From Aristolochia californica (taxonomy: Eukaryota; Streptophyta; Magnoliopsida; Piperales; Aristolochiaceae): 64,000 nt of DNA. Under the pieces are notes generated by a model. It was not told the DNA's origin, did no database searches, and was given only the letters and a program-made list of their open reading frames with translations. The first letter of the stretch is position 1, and the number at the start of each line of letters is the position of its first letter. A program made the position numbers and the translations under genes. Positions 9,687 to 22,808 of the stretch are shown here, one piece after another. The stretch lies in the NCBI GenBank assembly GCA_029961685.1, contig JARWKL010000010.1:2108001-2172000 (forward strand), in the 5' to 3' direction.

Positions 9687-9985
9687 TGTTGAAAGAATAT
9701 TATGTAATCAAGCTTATGTTATGTTAGTTTTCCTCCTTAAGTGGCCAAGTGGTATTCTTGTAATTTTATCAAGACTTATCAATATAAATCAATATGAGGG
9801 AAACTAAGCTTAATTAAGACCTAAGGGTGCAAGCTCTCTGTCACTAAAATTCTTGCTCACTCTCTCCTACCCTTTCTACTGGTCCACTCTCCATCTTTTT
9901 GCTCTCTTCTTTTTTTTCTTCTTCTTCTCCTCTCTTCTCCTCTTATCACTAGCCTTTAGAATGGATTAAATCCTAGAATCTAACA
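9687..9985 (+). mobile_element. copia-type LTR with adjoining primer site
   Basis: It begins TGTTGAAAG and ends TCTAACA at 9985. It is followed directly by TGGTTTCAGAG, a one-base variant of the plant copia primer-binding site, and contains a pyrimidine-rich stretch as seen near LTR ends. No gag or pol follows. The next 800 bases are AT-rich without frames, so this is a 5' relic only. Confidence 0.55.
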
Positions 9986-10790
9986 TGGTTTCAGAGTTGG
10001 GATTCTAGGGTTTAATGTTCAAAGATGCTCAAAACTTTCATGCAAAGCTAAGAAGATAATCTTAAAGTTTTCTTGTACGAGAAGAATTAGGTTGAATTAA
10101 TTTTTATTTCTTGAATTTAATATAAAGCTTAAAGTTTTTAGTTAAATAAGATTTTTTTTCTTTTTTACTTTTTTTGGGTAATTTATTATTGGCACGAACA
10201 CATGCTCAATAAATCAAGAAAACAACAAAGCCAAAAATTGGAATAATTATAATAATTACAATAGATCATTTATTTTGATAAGGGTGAGCAATTCATGAAG
10301 AGATCCTTAAGGGAAATAACTAAAAAAAAAGAAAAATAAAAAAATAATCAATAAAAAATCTGTCGATTGTTGAACTTTTTGATAGAACAAGGGGCATCGA
10401 TTCATATGACATCGATACGCTTGTTCAAGTTGAAACAAGCTTAACTTATGAACAATTTATGATAAATGAGATATATAATTAAATTATAACATAAGATTAA
10501 AAAAAGTTTAAAAAAGGTATTAAATTAAATGATTGAAGGAAAAGAAGGGGCCAATAGGTAAGGAGAGATGAAAGAGTGTGGGGGTGTGGGAGATTAGGGG
10601 AATAACATGGCTTGGGGCCATCTTTTGAATTGTAAAACTTGTCCATGTGCACCCACACATAAAGCCATGTGCTTCTTTTATTGTGAAACTAGAATGTGAA
10701 CAACAAAGTCCATAAATTTTTATAAAAGTTACATTTACATAAATAATATAAAGTTTTCATACAATATTCAATTTACAAGCATTGAATTTT
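9986..10790. other. AT-rich intergenic, no gene seen
   Basis: Starts with the primer-like site of the preceding LTR and becomes AT-rich with A and T runs. No recognisable motif or frame. Confidence 0.4.
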
Positions 10791-10792
10791 GT

Positions 10793-10874
10793 ATAATAAT
10801 AATAATAATAATAATACTAATAATAAATAAATAAATAAATAAATAAGTAAATAATAATAATAATAATAATAATA

Positions 10875-10905
<31 letters not shown>

Positions 10906-10947
10906 TATAATAATAATAATAATAATAATATAATAATAATAATATAT

Positions 10948-10987
<40 letters not shown>
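10793..10987. repeat. (AAT)n microsatellite, about 190 bp
   Basis: Nearly uninterrupted AAT/TAA trinucleotide repeats with a short AAAT block (about 10823-10850) and a few TATATA interruptions. Frames read through it (poly-Ile/Tyr) are artefacts. Confidence 0.97.
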
Positions 10988-11683
10988 TGGTCACTCAACT
11001 TAAAAAGTTGTACCCATAATTTATAATTGATTTAATAGGAAAAAAGTACGGTGAGCCCACTTCAAAAAGTGAAGCAATGAAACAGACGAATGGTTTCAAA
11101 TCTTGACCCTTCATTTTGTGACAGAGTGGGGCCTCTCAGAGTGGGGGCAGAAATACTGAGAGCAGCAATGGTGGTTTCACCGGGGTTGCTATTGGATTCG
11201 CAGTTCCTCTCTCTGTCTTGGCTTTCACAAAACAAGCAAAGTCGAGATTGCAAGGCGAAAGCAACCCAGAAGTTTTTTTTCTCACTCTCGCTCAGTTTTT
11301 ATTGATTGCAACGCGAGGAGTGCTTTGCTCACAGAGTTACAGCTGATAGCCAGATTCCTCAATTAATAAACCCCGGCTTCCTCCTCCAGTTTTAGAAAAT
11401 ACAAGGATACTTTTTCTAGCATCCGCATCTTCACACCAAATCTTTGCTTGCTTTCCGAAATCTATCCGTCTTTGCTCGTTTAGATTGGTTGTGGGAGTCT
11501 CCCACTTGGACTTACTTTTATTCTTCAGCTTCTGACGTAGAAAAACGGCTTGTACCGTGCCTCGGTTGCAGCGGGTCCGTTTTTGAACAAAAACCGATCT
11601 TTATGCATTTTGTTCCTTGTGTCAGGTATGGGTTTTTCTGGGTTTTTTATTTGATGGTAAATTAAACGGGATCGTGGAGAGCG
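10988..11683. other. upstream and 5' leader region of the GAUT gene
   Basis: GC content rises from about 11090 compared with the preceding microsatellite. CT-rich stretches (about 11205-11300, 11375-11450) are typical of plant leaders. No clear TATA box was seen and the transcription start is not placed. Small frames here have no recognisable motifs. Confidence 0.35.
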
Positions 11684-14600
11684 ATGCGGCGGCGATCGGC
11701 GGAATTCCGACGCCCGGCCCGGCGGAGAATTTCGAATTGGATCGTGGGTCTCCTGGGATTGTTTCTTTTCGTGGGGTTGGTTCTGTTTGTCCTTCATCAT
11801 CAGCATCAAGGGGAATTTGAACAGCTAATTCAGGTACGAGCAGGATCATGTCGGTGGATCCGTCTCTGCTGTTACTCGCACTTGTTACTGGTTTTCCTTC
11901 TATGTTGGTCAAAGCTGTTTTTATCCGTGCTATGAGCACCGAAGTATGCGTTTAGCTGAATTTCATTTTTTGTTGATGTGCCCGACGGGAAATTTTTGTG
12001 AATTGCGATCAGGACAAAGAGAACCATTTCTTTGGTCTTTTGTTGCTCGCGGTTCTGGATTTTGTTATGTGCAGTTGGAAATGCTTGTGTACATGTGTGT
12101 AAATTCTAATGATAGCTTGAGTGACGGTACCCGTAAATTTGGATCTGTTATCCCGATGCTTGCTTTAAGCTGAAACTTTCCCAAACCTAGCAGTATCTAG
12201 TTTTAAGTTTGGGTTACTAAATTTCAGTGGGAAAATGATTGGAAAATCATATTTGGGGACTTAGTTAGATGATTTTGATTGAATCTGGTGTTATGTACTG
12301 GATTTTTTTTCTACTTTGTAAGGTCCAACGTCCTTGGAGGCATGTATTCAATCTTTACCCTTTTTATGAGAAAATATATATATATCCTCCTGGTGGAGTA
12401 TTATCTAGAAAATCTGTTTGCTTGAGAAAAAAGTCAAGTAAAAAAAAAAAAAAAAAAAAAACTTTGTAGATACTAGCTGAAGCTGGAAATTTCAGTTCAA
12501 TTAATTAACTCTCTCCTGAAATTGCTAGAAAATGACACCTGCATTCGGTGGCAGAGGAGCTCTATGCAGGAAGAGAAAAGATGAACTTCTTAGACAACAG
12601 AACTCACCACGACCTTGTTGATGGGCATTTGGCTTCACACCTAGGCCACAGACAGATTACTGCCATTTCCTTTGTCAATCAATGTATTGATGTTTGAGTA
12701 AAAGATTGTTTTCATGCATTCCGTAGATCCATGTTTTCATTAGATCTGTGTTCTATTTAATGTCCGCATGAGGTGGGTTGCTTTATCACCCTAGATGCAC
12801 TCTTCCTAGAGATCAGACGAATGGGACAAAGACAGAAATCTTTTACCTGTAAGGGGTTAGGAAGTTTATGGACCAATTTGTCCAGTCCAAGCCTTTTTCA
12901 TCGACTTTTATATCTTTTGATAGATTATGTCTTCCCTGTCATCTTTGTTATATAAATTTTAAGTGAAGGTGCATTTGTTCTGCAGTAGATAAGATCAGGA
13001 AGGTCCTTTTGTGCTCACAGATGTCACTTTTTATTGCTCTAAACATGGGGCACTTCTTTGGAGCCTCTTGTTTTATGACATATTCTGTAATAGCTAATTT
13101 GTCAGATCTGCTGACTATTTAGCATATTCGAGATTAGATTATTATTCATATGGAGCCACCAGACTCACTGATCTAAGGCCGACTTATTCTTAGATTCATA
13201 ATTGGTCAAGTTTATTGTGAGGATGGGTCTTAATATATTGTTAAGTAGAATTGAGATTTATCATAAAAAAAACAAAGAAAAAGAACTGAAAGCTGGGGGA
13301 AATTCTTGTTGAAGATTTTGATTATAGTGTTATTTGTGGGCCTTTAATTCAGAGAAAACATGCTGTGAACCTATTGATTGAGAGGTTATTTTTTGTTTAT
13401 GCATTGGTGGTAAAACTTGCGTTTTAGGAGAACAATGTGGAAATAGGTTGTGGTTACATAGGGTGTGAGCAACCCAAATTCTATTTGATGTGGAACTTTT
13501 ATCACTTTCCCTTGCCTTGGGAGTTCTCTTTAGGATGAAAAAGTGGAAAGTGGTCTTATCAAGTATTATGGGCTTATCCTGGACAAAGGCGTCTGCTGTT
13601 GTGGTGTATTTTTTATTTTTTTGAAAGATGTTTTTATCTTATCTGTTGCCCGTATAAATGCTTTTGAGAAACTTTAGATTGAACTGGTGCAGACTGTTAA
13701 CATGAAACTCCTCCCAAATGGTAGTTTGAACATCAAAGTTTGCCAGTAAAGATTTAACTTCCACTTTGAAACTTAAGTAACATGCAAATTTTGGTGGGTA
13801 GATTGTCAAGATCTGACATGTAGACTTTCTCTTGTATTGTTTACTGAGTATTATTGTGTCTTTTAAGTCATCTAAAATGTGTGGTTTTTCACTTTTTCTA
13901 TAATGAAATGAAAATTGTCTTGTTCAATTGGTCGGCTTTATTATCAAACTTTCTCTTGTTTGCTCATATAAAATGTTAATAAATCACATGAAGCATTTTC
14001 CCTAAATGTATGGTCTTTATTTTACATGAAAAAAAAAACACAGCATAGCATGCCGACCTTCCAGTGGCTAAGAAGATCCAAGTCACTGATCATCATCCTT
14101 GCGACCAACATATCATTGGACCCATGCCTTGAGTATGTCTGGTCGATCATTTGCTTGTTCCACAAGTAGTTGGCCTATCCAGACCGTTAACCGAAATAAA
14201 CATTTTTTTAAGTGGAACAATGGGTATCCATAACTTGTTGGAGATAAATTATTTCACATCCATTTTTGTGGTAAAGTTAATGGGATCTTCCTGAAGCTGG
14301 TAACTGATTTGTCTGAAAGTAACCTGGTTTAATGCATCTTGCTCTCTTGCTAGATGCATTTAGCTTCCTGAAGCTGCTCAACAAAGGGAGAGTAAGACAC
14401 ATCTCATGTATTCATTGAAGCACACCATCAGATCTGCAAAAGATGTAGCACACACACTTGCAAGGGCTGGGGTTTCCTGACAACAGATTGCTGTGGGAAA
14501 CACTCTTCCCTAAGAGTAGCATTTTGGCATTTACATTATATTTGCTATTCCTAGTCTATAATTTCTGTTTTTTTTTTCTTGGATTATATCCTCCTATCTT

Positions 14601-17516
14601 GTGCTTCACTGCTTTGGAATTTCTTGTTCCCTTAATAAAACACCCTTTCTCATTGTGATACATAAAAAATTAGTAAGCATGTCATATGGCACCAAATCAG
14701 TACAATGAGCAGGAGATCATGAATCCCAAATTGCATAGAAGACAGTTAAAGAAGCTGAAGCATGAGTGCAGTTTTGAACTTGGATGAGTGAGGATGACAC
14801 AATTAAGACTTAGGACCTTTTTACATTGCTGGTGTACGTATATAGGCAGAAATTATCTGCTTTAGTTTTCTTTATAACAAAAACTCTGGACTTAACTGAG
14901 AGCAAAATAACTACGATCATGATGATTACCAGTTTGCTCCTGAGTGCACTGTTATTTAACATTTTCAGTTGCACAGTTTTAAGCTTCATGAAAGTGTAAG
15001 ACATGTATGGGTGTTTAAGGCTTGTCAACATAAGAAGATATAACTTTTAGTCTCTTGAGGAGCAGAAACACAAACTTACCAATTCTGTTCAAAAAATTGT
15101 GGCTTAGCCTCCAAATGCTTGCTTGACACTGCTGCTTGTCCTTGACCATATGGTTTTTTTTTCTAGTAGTGGTAGCTCAAATCTGGTCTGGAGCAGTCCA
15201 ATCTTCAGGGTGATTGTAGCTATTACTCTTTATGATCACATTTAGTAAAGGGACAGCTGCAGCCAGTATCCATAATTGCAGTGGACTGGCAAAAGGAACA
15301 ATGCTGTGCAATTTTGCTTATTTCTATGGTAAAAATTTTGTAACTATGAAGGTTGACATTATCAGTCTGATGTGAGACAAATAATACTGGTTGATACCTT
15401 TTGACTGAGGAAGAAAGGCCTTGCTCAAATTTGTACTTTGCAAAATCTCAACTTTTTCTTGTTAGTGTTAAAAGGAATAAATCTACATATGCTACGGTCA
15501 AGAAAATCCTGTGGATGAATTGGGAAAATGCCTCCTAATTTCGGTTCATCATTTTCAATTGGACTAGGACCCAGCTTTAGCATGGTATTAAAGAAGTGTA
15601 TTTGTTCTGTTAATCCTACTTTGTACCCCAATCAATTTGCACCTCATATAAGTTGTCCACTTCGGCCTGTTTAGCCAAAATCTTAGTTGGTAAAAAGCCT
15701 TCCTAACTTTTGCTAGTCATTTTCGGATAACCTGGAGTGAACTTTAACAGTAAGGATGAATGATTTTTTAGTTTCCGAAGTTTGATCTTAGCCTCTGCAC
15801 CATACAAGACAATAAGCAGTAGTCTGATGTTTCCTTTGAACTAAAAAATTAGAATGCGTGGCAGCAAAAAACATTATCGCAAAAACATTATATCAAAAGA
15901 ATCGCTTATTTTCATAGTACCAATTACATTTGCTCTTAATTTTTTTTTTCCAATCATGTGTTTACTCAATAAAAGTACATTAGTGGTTGGTTTACTGTTA
16001 GATTCAATTAAATGCATTTATTTTTTATTCTTTTGAAGTCTAAGTTATCTTCTATTTGCAGGGCAAAGATGACTTAATCAAAGAGGTCCAGCATGCAGAA
16101 GTAAACTTCACAAAAGAAATTATGAGTGCCACATCTTTTGCACGACAATTGAGTGAACAAATAACACTTGCTAAAGCTTATGTGGTTATTGCCAAAGAGC
16201 ACAACAACCTCCGGCTTGCTTGGGAACTGAGCAAGCAGATTCGGAGCAGCCAGCTGTTACTCTCTAAAGCAGCCATGAGAGGGACACCAATTACACTTCT
16301 GGAAGCTGAGTCCTTGGTTAAAAGACTATCTTCCTTAATCTATAAGGCTCAAGACTCACATTATGATGTTGCAACAGCAATAATGACCCTAAAGACCCAT
16401 ATCCAAGCCCTGGAGGAACGAGCAAGTGCTGCCATAGTCCAAAGTGTGGCTTTTGGTCAATTAGCTGCTGAAGAAATTCCCAAGAGTCTGCATTGTCTGA
16501 ACACCGAATTAACAGTTTATTGGCTGAGCAAACCTGAGATACAGAAACTTGCAGAAGAACAGCAGAACTCTCCTCGGCTAGTAGATAACAACCTCTACCA
16601 CTTCTGCATCTTCTCAAATAATGTATTGGCTGCTTCAGCAGTGGTTAATTCTACTATATCAAATGCCGAGCACCCCAAACAGATGGTTTTTCATGTAGTC
16701 ACAGACGAGGTCAATTATCGGGCCATGCAAGCTTGGTTTCTTATGAATGACTTTTTGGGGTCAACCATAGAGGTGCAGAATGTCAAAGAGTTCACCTGGC
16801 TAAATGTATCTTACTCTCCCTTGGTTAAGCAGCTTCAGGAAGCTAAAACTCAAACCTACTACTTCACGTACTCTTCAGATTTGAACACTGAGCCAAGGTT
16901 TAGAAATCCTAAATATATCTCTTTGTTGAACCACTTGCGGTTCTATGTCCCTGAAATATATCCCTTTCTAGAGAAGGTGGTGTTCTTGGATGATGATGTG
17001 ATAGTTCAGAAGGATCTGACCCCACTGTTTTCATTGGATCTACATGGAAATGTCAATGGAGCTGTTGAAACTTGTCTTGAGGCATTTCATCGGTATTATA
17101 AATATCTCAATTTCTCAAACCCCATCATTGGAGAAAATTTTGATCCTCAAGCCTGTGGGTGGGCCTTCGGGATGAATGTCTTTGATCTCATGGCATGGAA
17201 GAAAGCGAATCTCACAGCACTGTATCACTACTGGCAAGTACAAAACGCTGATTGGATGCTTTGGAAATCAGGAACACTTCCACCTGGTCTTCTTGTGTTT
17301 CATGGTTTCACGGAGCCTCTTGATCGAAGGTGGCATGTGTTGGGATTAGGCTATGATCCCAGAATTGATGAACGGCTGATAGAGAGTGCAGCTGTTGTGC
17401 ACTACAATGGAAATATGAAACCCTGGTTAAAGTTGGCAATTGGAAGGTATAAGCCTCTATGGGACCGGTATGTCAACCAAACACACCCTTTTATCCAGGA
17501 TTGTGCTTTGCATTGA
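11684..17516 (+). CDS. GAUT11: GAUT11-like polygalacturonate 4-alpha-galacturonosyltransferase
   Basis: Two exons, 11684-11833 and 16062-17516, joined in phase 0 (CAG|GTACGA ... TTTGCAG|GGC), give 534 residues, close to Arabidopsis GAUT11. The N-terminus MRRRSAEFRRPARRR is a basic cytosolic tail. Residues about 18-41 form the Golgi signal-anchor. A lumenal stem and a GT8 catalytic domain follow. The metal/nucleotide-sugar motif FLDDD is at about residues 358-362, and the C-terminal HYNGNMKPW is the conserved GT8 UDP-binding signature. Motifs such as NLYHFCIFS, RFRNPKYISLLNHLRFY and DPQACGWAFGMNVFDL are typical of GAUTs. GAUT enzymes transfer galacturonic acid from UDP-GalA to homogalacturonan in the Golgi during pectin synthesis. 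Assignment to GAUT11 rather than GAUT10 rests on the MRRRxAE(F/Y)RRP start and overall similarity. No break is seen. Confidence 0.95.
11834..16061 (+). other. 4.2-kb first intron of the GAUT gene
   Basis: GT at 11834 and AG at 16060-16061. It holds a poly-A run (12439-12461) and T-rich sequence. No recognisable transposon protein or RNA gene was seen. The intron separates the cytosolic tail and anchor exon from the lumenal part. Confidence 0.75.
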
Positions 17517-19358
17517 AAAAGTTAATCCCCTTAGCAGGCAAAAAAGTTTCTGCCTGATCATGACAAATATTCTTCTTTATTTTTTGTTTTAGAAATATAA
17601 AGAGTAGTTTATTTATAATTTTATACAATTAGTAAGGTGGTGAACATAGGCGGCTGTGGTTTTTGGTGGGAATCAATTCAGTTTTGATGAGTTGGGGTTC
17701 AATGTTCCTTTCAGTTTCTAGGATTGGATTCTTTAGCAGGCAGCAATTTTTTGTAATAATTTGCATCAGTCAATTAGTTGTATCTGCACTTGAATATTTT
17801 TTGTAATTCAACCAGGTATGATCTGGTGATGTTTGTAACACAAGCTGTACAAAGCCCTGTTTTTCTGTGGGGCTTGCTGCAACATATTTAGTTAGTCGTT
17901 CCATTAATTGTGTGGCTTCTTCCTCCATCTTCTTTTTCCTTTCATATCATTCTTATTTGGGAAGTTGAATGCAGAATGAGATTGGAAACAATCAAAACTA
18001 ACAGGAAGCGTGGAGTAGGCAACATTACTCCTGTAAATATTGATGCTTATAGGTAGATGTAAAATGGGGGAGATATGAAAACTGAGAAGAATGGAAGTAA
18101 ATGTAGTGGCAGTATTTTGAATGGCTGTGAACTGAATGATTTTCTGAAAACAAAACGAATTGTCCTAATTTCACCTCTGCACTACCAACTATATCATGGA
18201 GTTTTGCTTTCTGTGATTATTCAGTCTCCGGCGATCCTCTCCGGTCACAGGCATCAATTGGACCTAGTTTTCTCCTTTTCCTATATTTTGTTAAGCATTG
18301 GTAGCTTTTGGCACTTTTTGGGGGTTTAAAAAGTTGTTTTTTGAAAATCACTCCGTATTTCAGTAAAACTTAATTGGGTTAAACCACTTATTCCTTTGTT
18401 CTTACAATTGGCACCCTTCAACTTGACTTTCTCAATCCGAGATCCGATCCGACTCAACTGAGTCGAGTCGAATTAACCAATCAAAGAACTATGGCTATTA
18501 TCACCCCCAGTAATATCAAACTTTGGAAGGAACAGGTACTTTGGTAATGTAAGGGATTGTGCTCCAGTTCGATGAAAAAAGGTCCAAGTGGACCATCACG
18601 GGTGAGTGTTGACAGCCACTAGCTCACCAGCCCCGTGAAGCCTAGGGAGTGATATCTCGTTTGGAGCCCGTGACCTGATCATTGATAGCAGCTTTCATCC
18701 CAGAAATCCATCGGAAATGGTGGTGGGAAAAGGCTGAGGAGAAGAACATAGGATCCACATGAGTGTTATTTGGTGCCAAATATTCTGTTTAATAAGGACA
18801 TTTGACATGACAACTATACGGGTATTTAAGATTCAATAATGAAAGAAAATTTCTACTGAAACAGGTTAGATTTTTATTATTAAATTAATGGGTTCAGAAA
18901 AATGTTGAAGTGAAAAAGAATATTTTTTTCCGACTCGATCCAACAAGAATGAAGTTCCCAGATTCATCAACAGCTGGTAATGATCTTCAGAAACATGTGG
19001 CTGGTTAACTCATCTCGTGAACCACCTGGGTCCCTTGTCCTTTTGGCCTTTACTAAGACAATTGAAACTAGTCCCCTGGAATAAAAATGAGTTCAGCTTC
19101 TTCACCAGTGCCTTCCTGTCGTCTACCTTCGATGAGTGCAATAAACAAAGACAAGAAGACAACCCTCGTTCTTCTACCAGAAAAAGGAAAGACATCCCCA
19201 TTTACTGCTGCTTGTTAACAGTTAGACCCAGAGCGGATTTTGCATGAAAAACATAAATACTGCAAAGATTTCTCTTCTGAACAGTCAGGAGTAACTGTGG
19301 ATAGACAGGAACAACTTGCACGCAAAGAAAAAGATGAATGGGAAGAAATTCAAGCCAG
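17517..19358. other. 3' region of the GAUT gene, then intergenic
   Basis: 17517 to about 17900 is T-rich and is the likely 3' UTR and terminator region. Beyond it, short frames without motifs. Nothing further recognised. Confidence 0.4.
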
Positions 19359-19365
19359 TATAAAT
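19359..19365 (+). promoter_or_regulatory. TATA box of the Ole e 1-type gene
   Basis: TATAAAT lies 38 bases upstream of the ATG at 19397. A start site about 30 bases downstream would leave a very short leader. Confidence 0.6.
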
Positions 19366-19396
19366 CCAAACATGTCAAGCTAGAGAGAGTGCAGGA

Positions 19397-20422
19397 ATGG
19401 CAAGAATGAAGATCCTCTGGTTACTGGTCTGCACCTTGAGTTGCCTCTGCTACTGCACTATTGCCAAACACGAGAAGAGGTTTCTATCTGCAATGGTGGT
19501 TGGAACAGTCTACTGTGATACATGCTTCCACCAGCAATTTTCGAAGAGCAGCCACTTCATCTCAGGTTAGTGTCTAGTTTGTTCTGAATCAACAGAAACA
19601 CTTATTCACTGGTGATGTTGTGTGCCTCTTGCAGGTGCATTAGTCTCAGTGGAATGTGGACCAAAATCAAGACCCAGTTTCCGGAATGAAGTAAAGACGG
19701 ATGAACATGGCCAGTTCAAGGTTCGGCTTCCTTTCTCAGTTGGCAAGCACATGAAGCAAATAAAGAGATGTTTAGTGAAGCTAATCAGCAGCAGTGAGCC
19801 TTACTGCTCAGTGGCCTCAAGAGCAACATCCACTTCACTCAATCTCAAGTCAAGAAAGCAAGGAGTTAACATTTTTGCGGCTGGGTTCTTCTCCTTCAAA
19901 CCTCTGAAGCAACCAGACTTGTGCGACCAGAAGCCAAGCCCTGCCACCTCTGCAACAATCAAGTCCTCCAAAGCCTTCCTCCCCTACCCAGACCTCAATT
20001 TCCCTCATGTAAATCAAAACCCACTGATCCCAAATTTACCACCTCTTCCAAAATTAGCTTCACTGACAAAACCGCCAGGAGGGGCAGCAGTTTTAGAACA
20101 AAAATTGTCGTCGAATGAAAAGCCAGACCAGCCTACTACCTTCTTCTTTCCGACACCGCCAATCCCATTTTTGCCATCACCCCCCTCCATCCCATTTGTG
20201 CCATCACCCCCCTCAATCCCATTTGTGCCATCTCCGCCGCCTTTTGGGCTACCACCCAACCCATTTCAACCACCCTCTCCGCCGCTCATTAATCTGCCGC
20301 CTCTGACACCCCTGCCTTTCCTCACCCCGCCGCCACCACCACCATCACTCATCCCGTTTCCTTTCCCACCAATCTTCCCCGGCATCCCGCCAGCCTCTCC
20401 CACGAAGGAAAAGTCTCCGTGA
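19397..20422 (+). CDS. secreted Ole e 1/extensin-family proline-rich protein
   Basis: Two exons, 19397-19565 and 19635-20422, joined inside a Gly codon (TCAG|GTTAG ... TTGCAG|GT), give 318 residues. Residues 1 to about 24 form a signal peptide (MARMKILWLLVCTLSCLCYC). The Ole e 1 domain follows (about 30-140) with its pattern V..TVYCDTCF, then a GALVSVECG block, EVKTDEHGQFKV and spaced Cys residues. The C-terminal half (about 165-318) is proline-rich with PPLPKL, PSPPSIPFVPSPP and PPPPPPS stretches. Such proteins are cell-wall or pollen-tube structural glycoproteins, probably hydroxylated on Pro. The domain family includes pollen allergens, but allergenicity cannot be inferred here. It resembles Arabidopsis Ole e 1/extensin members with long Pro tails. 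Part of the Pro-rich tail is a DNA-level tandem repeat near 20160-20230. Confidence 0.9.
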
Positions 20423-21059
20423 TTGTAACATCATCTGGATCTGCTGGGATATATTATCATCTAAATAATTATCGCTGTGTAGTTCAAATTCTTTTGCTAT
20501 TTTGCTTCCCTGCTGTTGCATGAACTATATAGGGCTCTCGGTAGTAGTAATAAATTGGCCAAACACCAGCAGTCTTGCATCAAGTTTCTTCTAGTTTTCA
20601 GCTCGATGTATTTTTTGTTTTTTTTTGAAAAAGTAGTTTTCAGCTAGATGTATTCCATCACTGTTAGACTACATATAACAAAAAACCAGAATTTTAGCAA
20701 ATACGAAGAAGCTTGAATTCTCTAATCTCATGCATTAAGGTTATATTTATTGTTGTGAAGGTGTTTATAATAATTACAATACCCTTACAGTTACATGCTT
20801 TAAAAGGAAAAAAAAAGACATAAAATGATATATCCCAGTTTGTTCTCCTTATTTATTAGTCATGCCAACCTTACATGGGTGTCTCTTAATCGAAAAAATA
20901 CTGGTGGAGATTAAGAGAAAGAAAGAGATAGAGAAGAGAGAGAACGAGATAAGACAAATAGCAAGAAGAGAATAGAGTTTGATTTCATTCCTAGGTTGCT
21001 TGATGTAACAATAGTTTATAATTGTCTTCAAAGGGGTTCAAGGTTTCTTCAATCCAAGT
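20423..21059. other. 3' region and intergenic
   Basis: AT-rich. A short repeated AGTTTTCAGCT(C/A)GATGTATT occurs at about 20595 and 20634. A GA-rich stretch (20905-20955) precedes the LTR. No gene seen. Confidence 0.4.
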
Positions 21060-22518
21060 TGTTGGAAGATAAGCTCAAGCCCAAATGACCAAAAAAGGCC
21101 CACAAGATGGGCCCAAGCCCATAAGAAGTAGGACCCACAATGATTACTATGAGCTGGCATACTTATCACATCAGTTGGAAGATCAAGAAGGACTCACAAA
21201 AGTATCTTATCTTATGATCACGTCAAAGAAGAGTTTTAGTTTTAGTTATGTTTGTCTTTTATCTATATTGAGTTATTTAATTATGTTATAACTTATCTTT
21301 AAGTGTTAGAGTTGTAGTTTTATTGTAATTAGACTCTACTACCTGCCCCTATTATAAATAGCAGTTCGTGTACTCTGATTATAACAAGTTAATGATGTCA
21401 ATGAAGTATTTCATTTTTTCATAAATTCAACATGGTATCAGAACAAATTCTGTGAGATGACTTGGTCAACTTCAAGTCAACTCACGGAGGTAATATGATC
21501 CTTTTCTCTAAACCCTAAACCCTAAGTCTAGGTTCGTAGTTTTTTTTTTTCAGTCCCTACACCCGTAGTTTGCTTTGTTTTTTTTACCTCTATACGTAGT
21601 TTTTTATATTGCAAATTATATATTGACGGAAAGATATTTGAGTCTACTTTCCAAAGAAAACCTATTTGTTCCAATCGGAGTTATCTATCGGAGTTATCTA
21701 TAGAGAGATATCGATATTTGAATGAGCGAAGGTCAGATTGCAAAAAGGTTCTAGCAGCAACAACAATCTTCCGATTCCGAGGTCTTTTTTGCTATCAAGA
21801 ACTAGACTTTATATGGAGAAATATATATAAAAAGAAATATTTTTAAGTCTATTCTTTTACCTATTCAACCAATTTTTATCTGAGTTATCTACAAAGAGAA
21901 ATCGATATTTGAAACAGCAAAGGTCAGATTGAAAAAGAGGTTCGAGTGGTAGCAGAAAGCTTCAAATTTTGAGGTATTTTATGCTATCAAGAAAGAAACT
22001 TTATATGGAGAACTATATATCAAAATAAATATACGTATGTCTATTTTCTTACCTATTTAACCAATCCTCAGTATGATCTTTTTATAAGGAGATATTGATC
22101 TTTGAATAGTCAATAGTCATCTGGAAAAAACAGGAGAAACAGTATTTAGTTCGGCCAGATGACAGAGACCGAAATATATCAGATTATTTATCTTTTGAAA
22201 ATTATATTTTATGAAGTTAATTTATACTTGGATGAAAGATATTTAAGTCTAATTTCAGATGGAAAAAATTTCATGTCAATCTGATCTATATTGAAAGATA
22301 TATTCGAATTGGAAGAATCAAAGCTCATACTGGTATTCTGTTACATTGAAAATCTGAATTTAAGCCGATTGTTTTGCGTCACATATCAGAAAATATCTCA
22401 CTTCTCCCTGGTTTGAGGGCTTATTTATACATCTCTATTATTTGGGCTTATTGCTACATCTATGATATTTTTGGTTCAAGCTGGGATCACTGCCATTACT
22501 TCCCAACTTGAGGGGGAG
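21060..22518 (+). mobile_element. non-coding copia-type LTR element, 3' LTR missing
   Basis: The LTR at 21060-21432 starts TGTTGGAAGA and ends ATTCAACA. It is followed directly by TGGTATCAGAAC, a near-perfect plant copia primer site, and contains a TATAAATAGC box near 21353. The next 1.07 kb has no gag or pol frame. It ends in a polypurine tract, CTTGAGGGGGAG (about 22507-22518), where a 3' LTR should begin, but the LTR sequence does not recur. The layout fits a non-autonomous (LARD/TRIM-like) element that lost its right end, or an internally deleted copia. Two CCCTAAA units at about 21508-21525 resemble a telo-box. Confidence 0.65.
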
Positions 22519-22808
22519 AAATACAAGCAATACAAGAAAGAGGTATTTATTCTTTATATTGTGGATAAGTTTATGTGACCAAAATATTCAAAAAAGGGAG
22601 AACATAAAAGATGAAGCTTGTACATCTAAGAACAAATATTTATATCGAATTATGATTATTTCAAAGGTTCTACAAGGTTTATTATTTTGGTTCATGTTAT
22701 ATGTGTTGGAAGATGGTCGTGTTATATTCAACTGCAGCTATTATGTCTCTTTGGGGACATTATTATTGAAGAAGAAGTGGCTTCGTGTCATCATTTATTT
22801 TACCTCGT
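22519..22808. other. short intergenic, no gene seen
   Basis: Contains a 100-residue frame (22508-22810) without recognisable motifs and a TGTTGGAAGATGG resembling an LTR start near 22706. Confidence 0.3.

Noticed and set aside
10768..10998. 76-codon frame of Ile and Tyr
   Set aside because: It is a translation of the AAT microsatellite.
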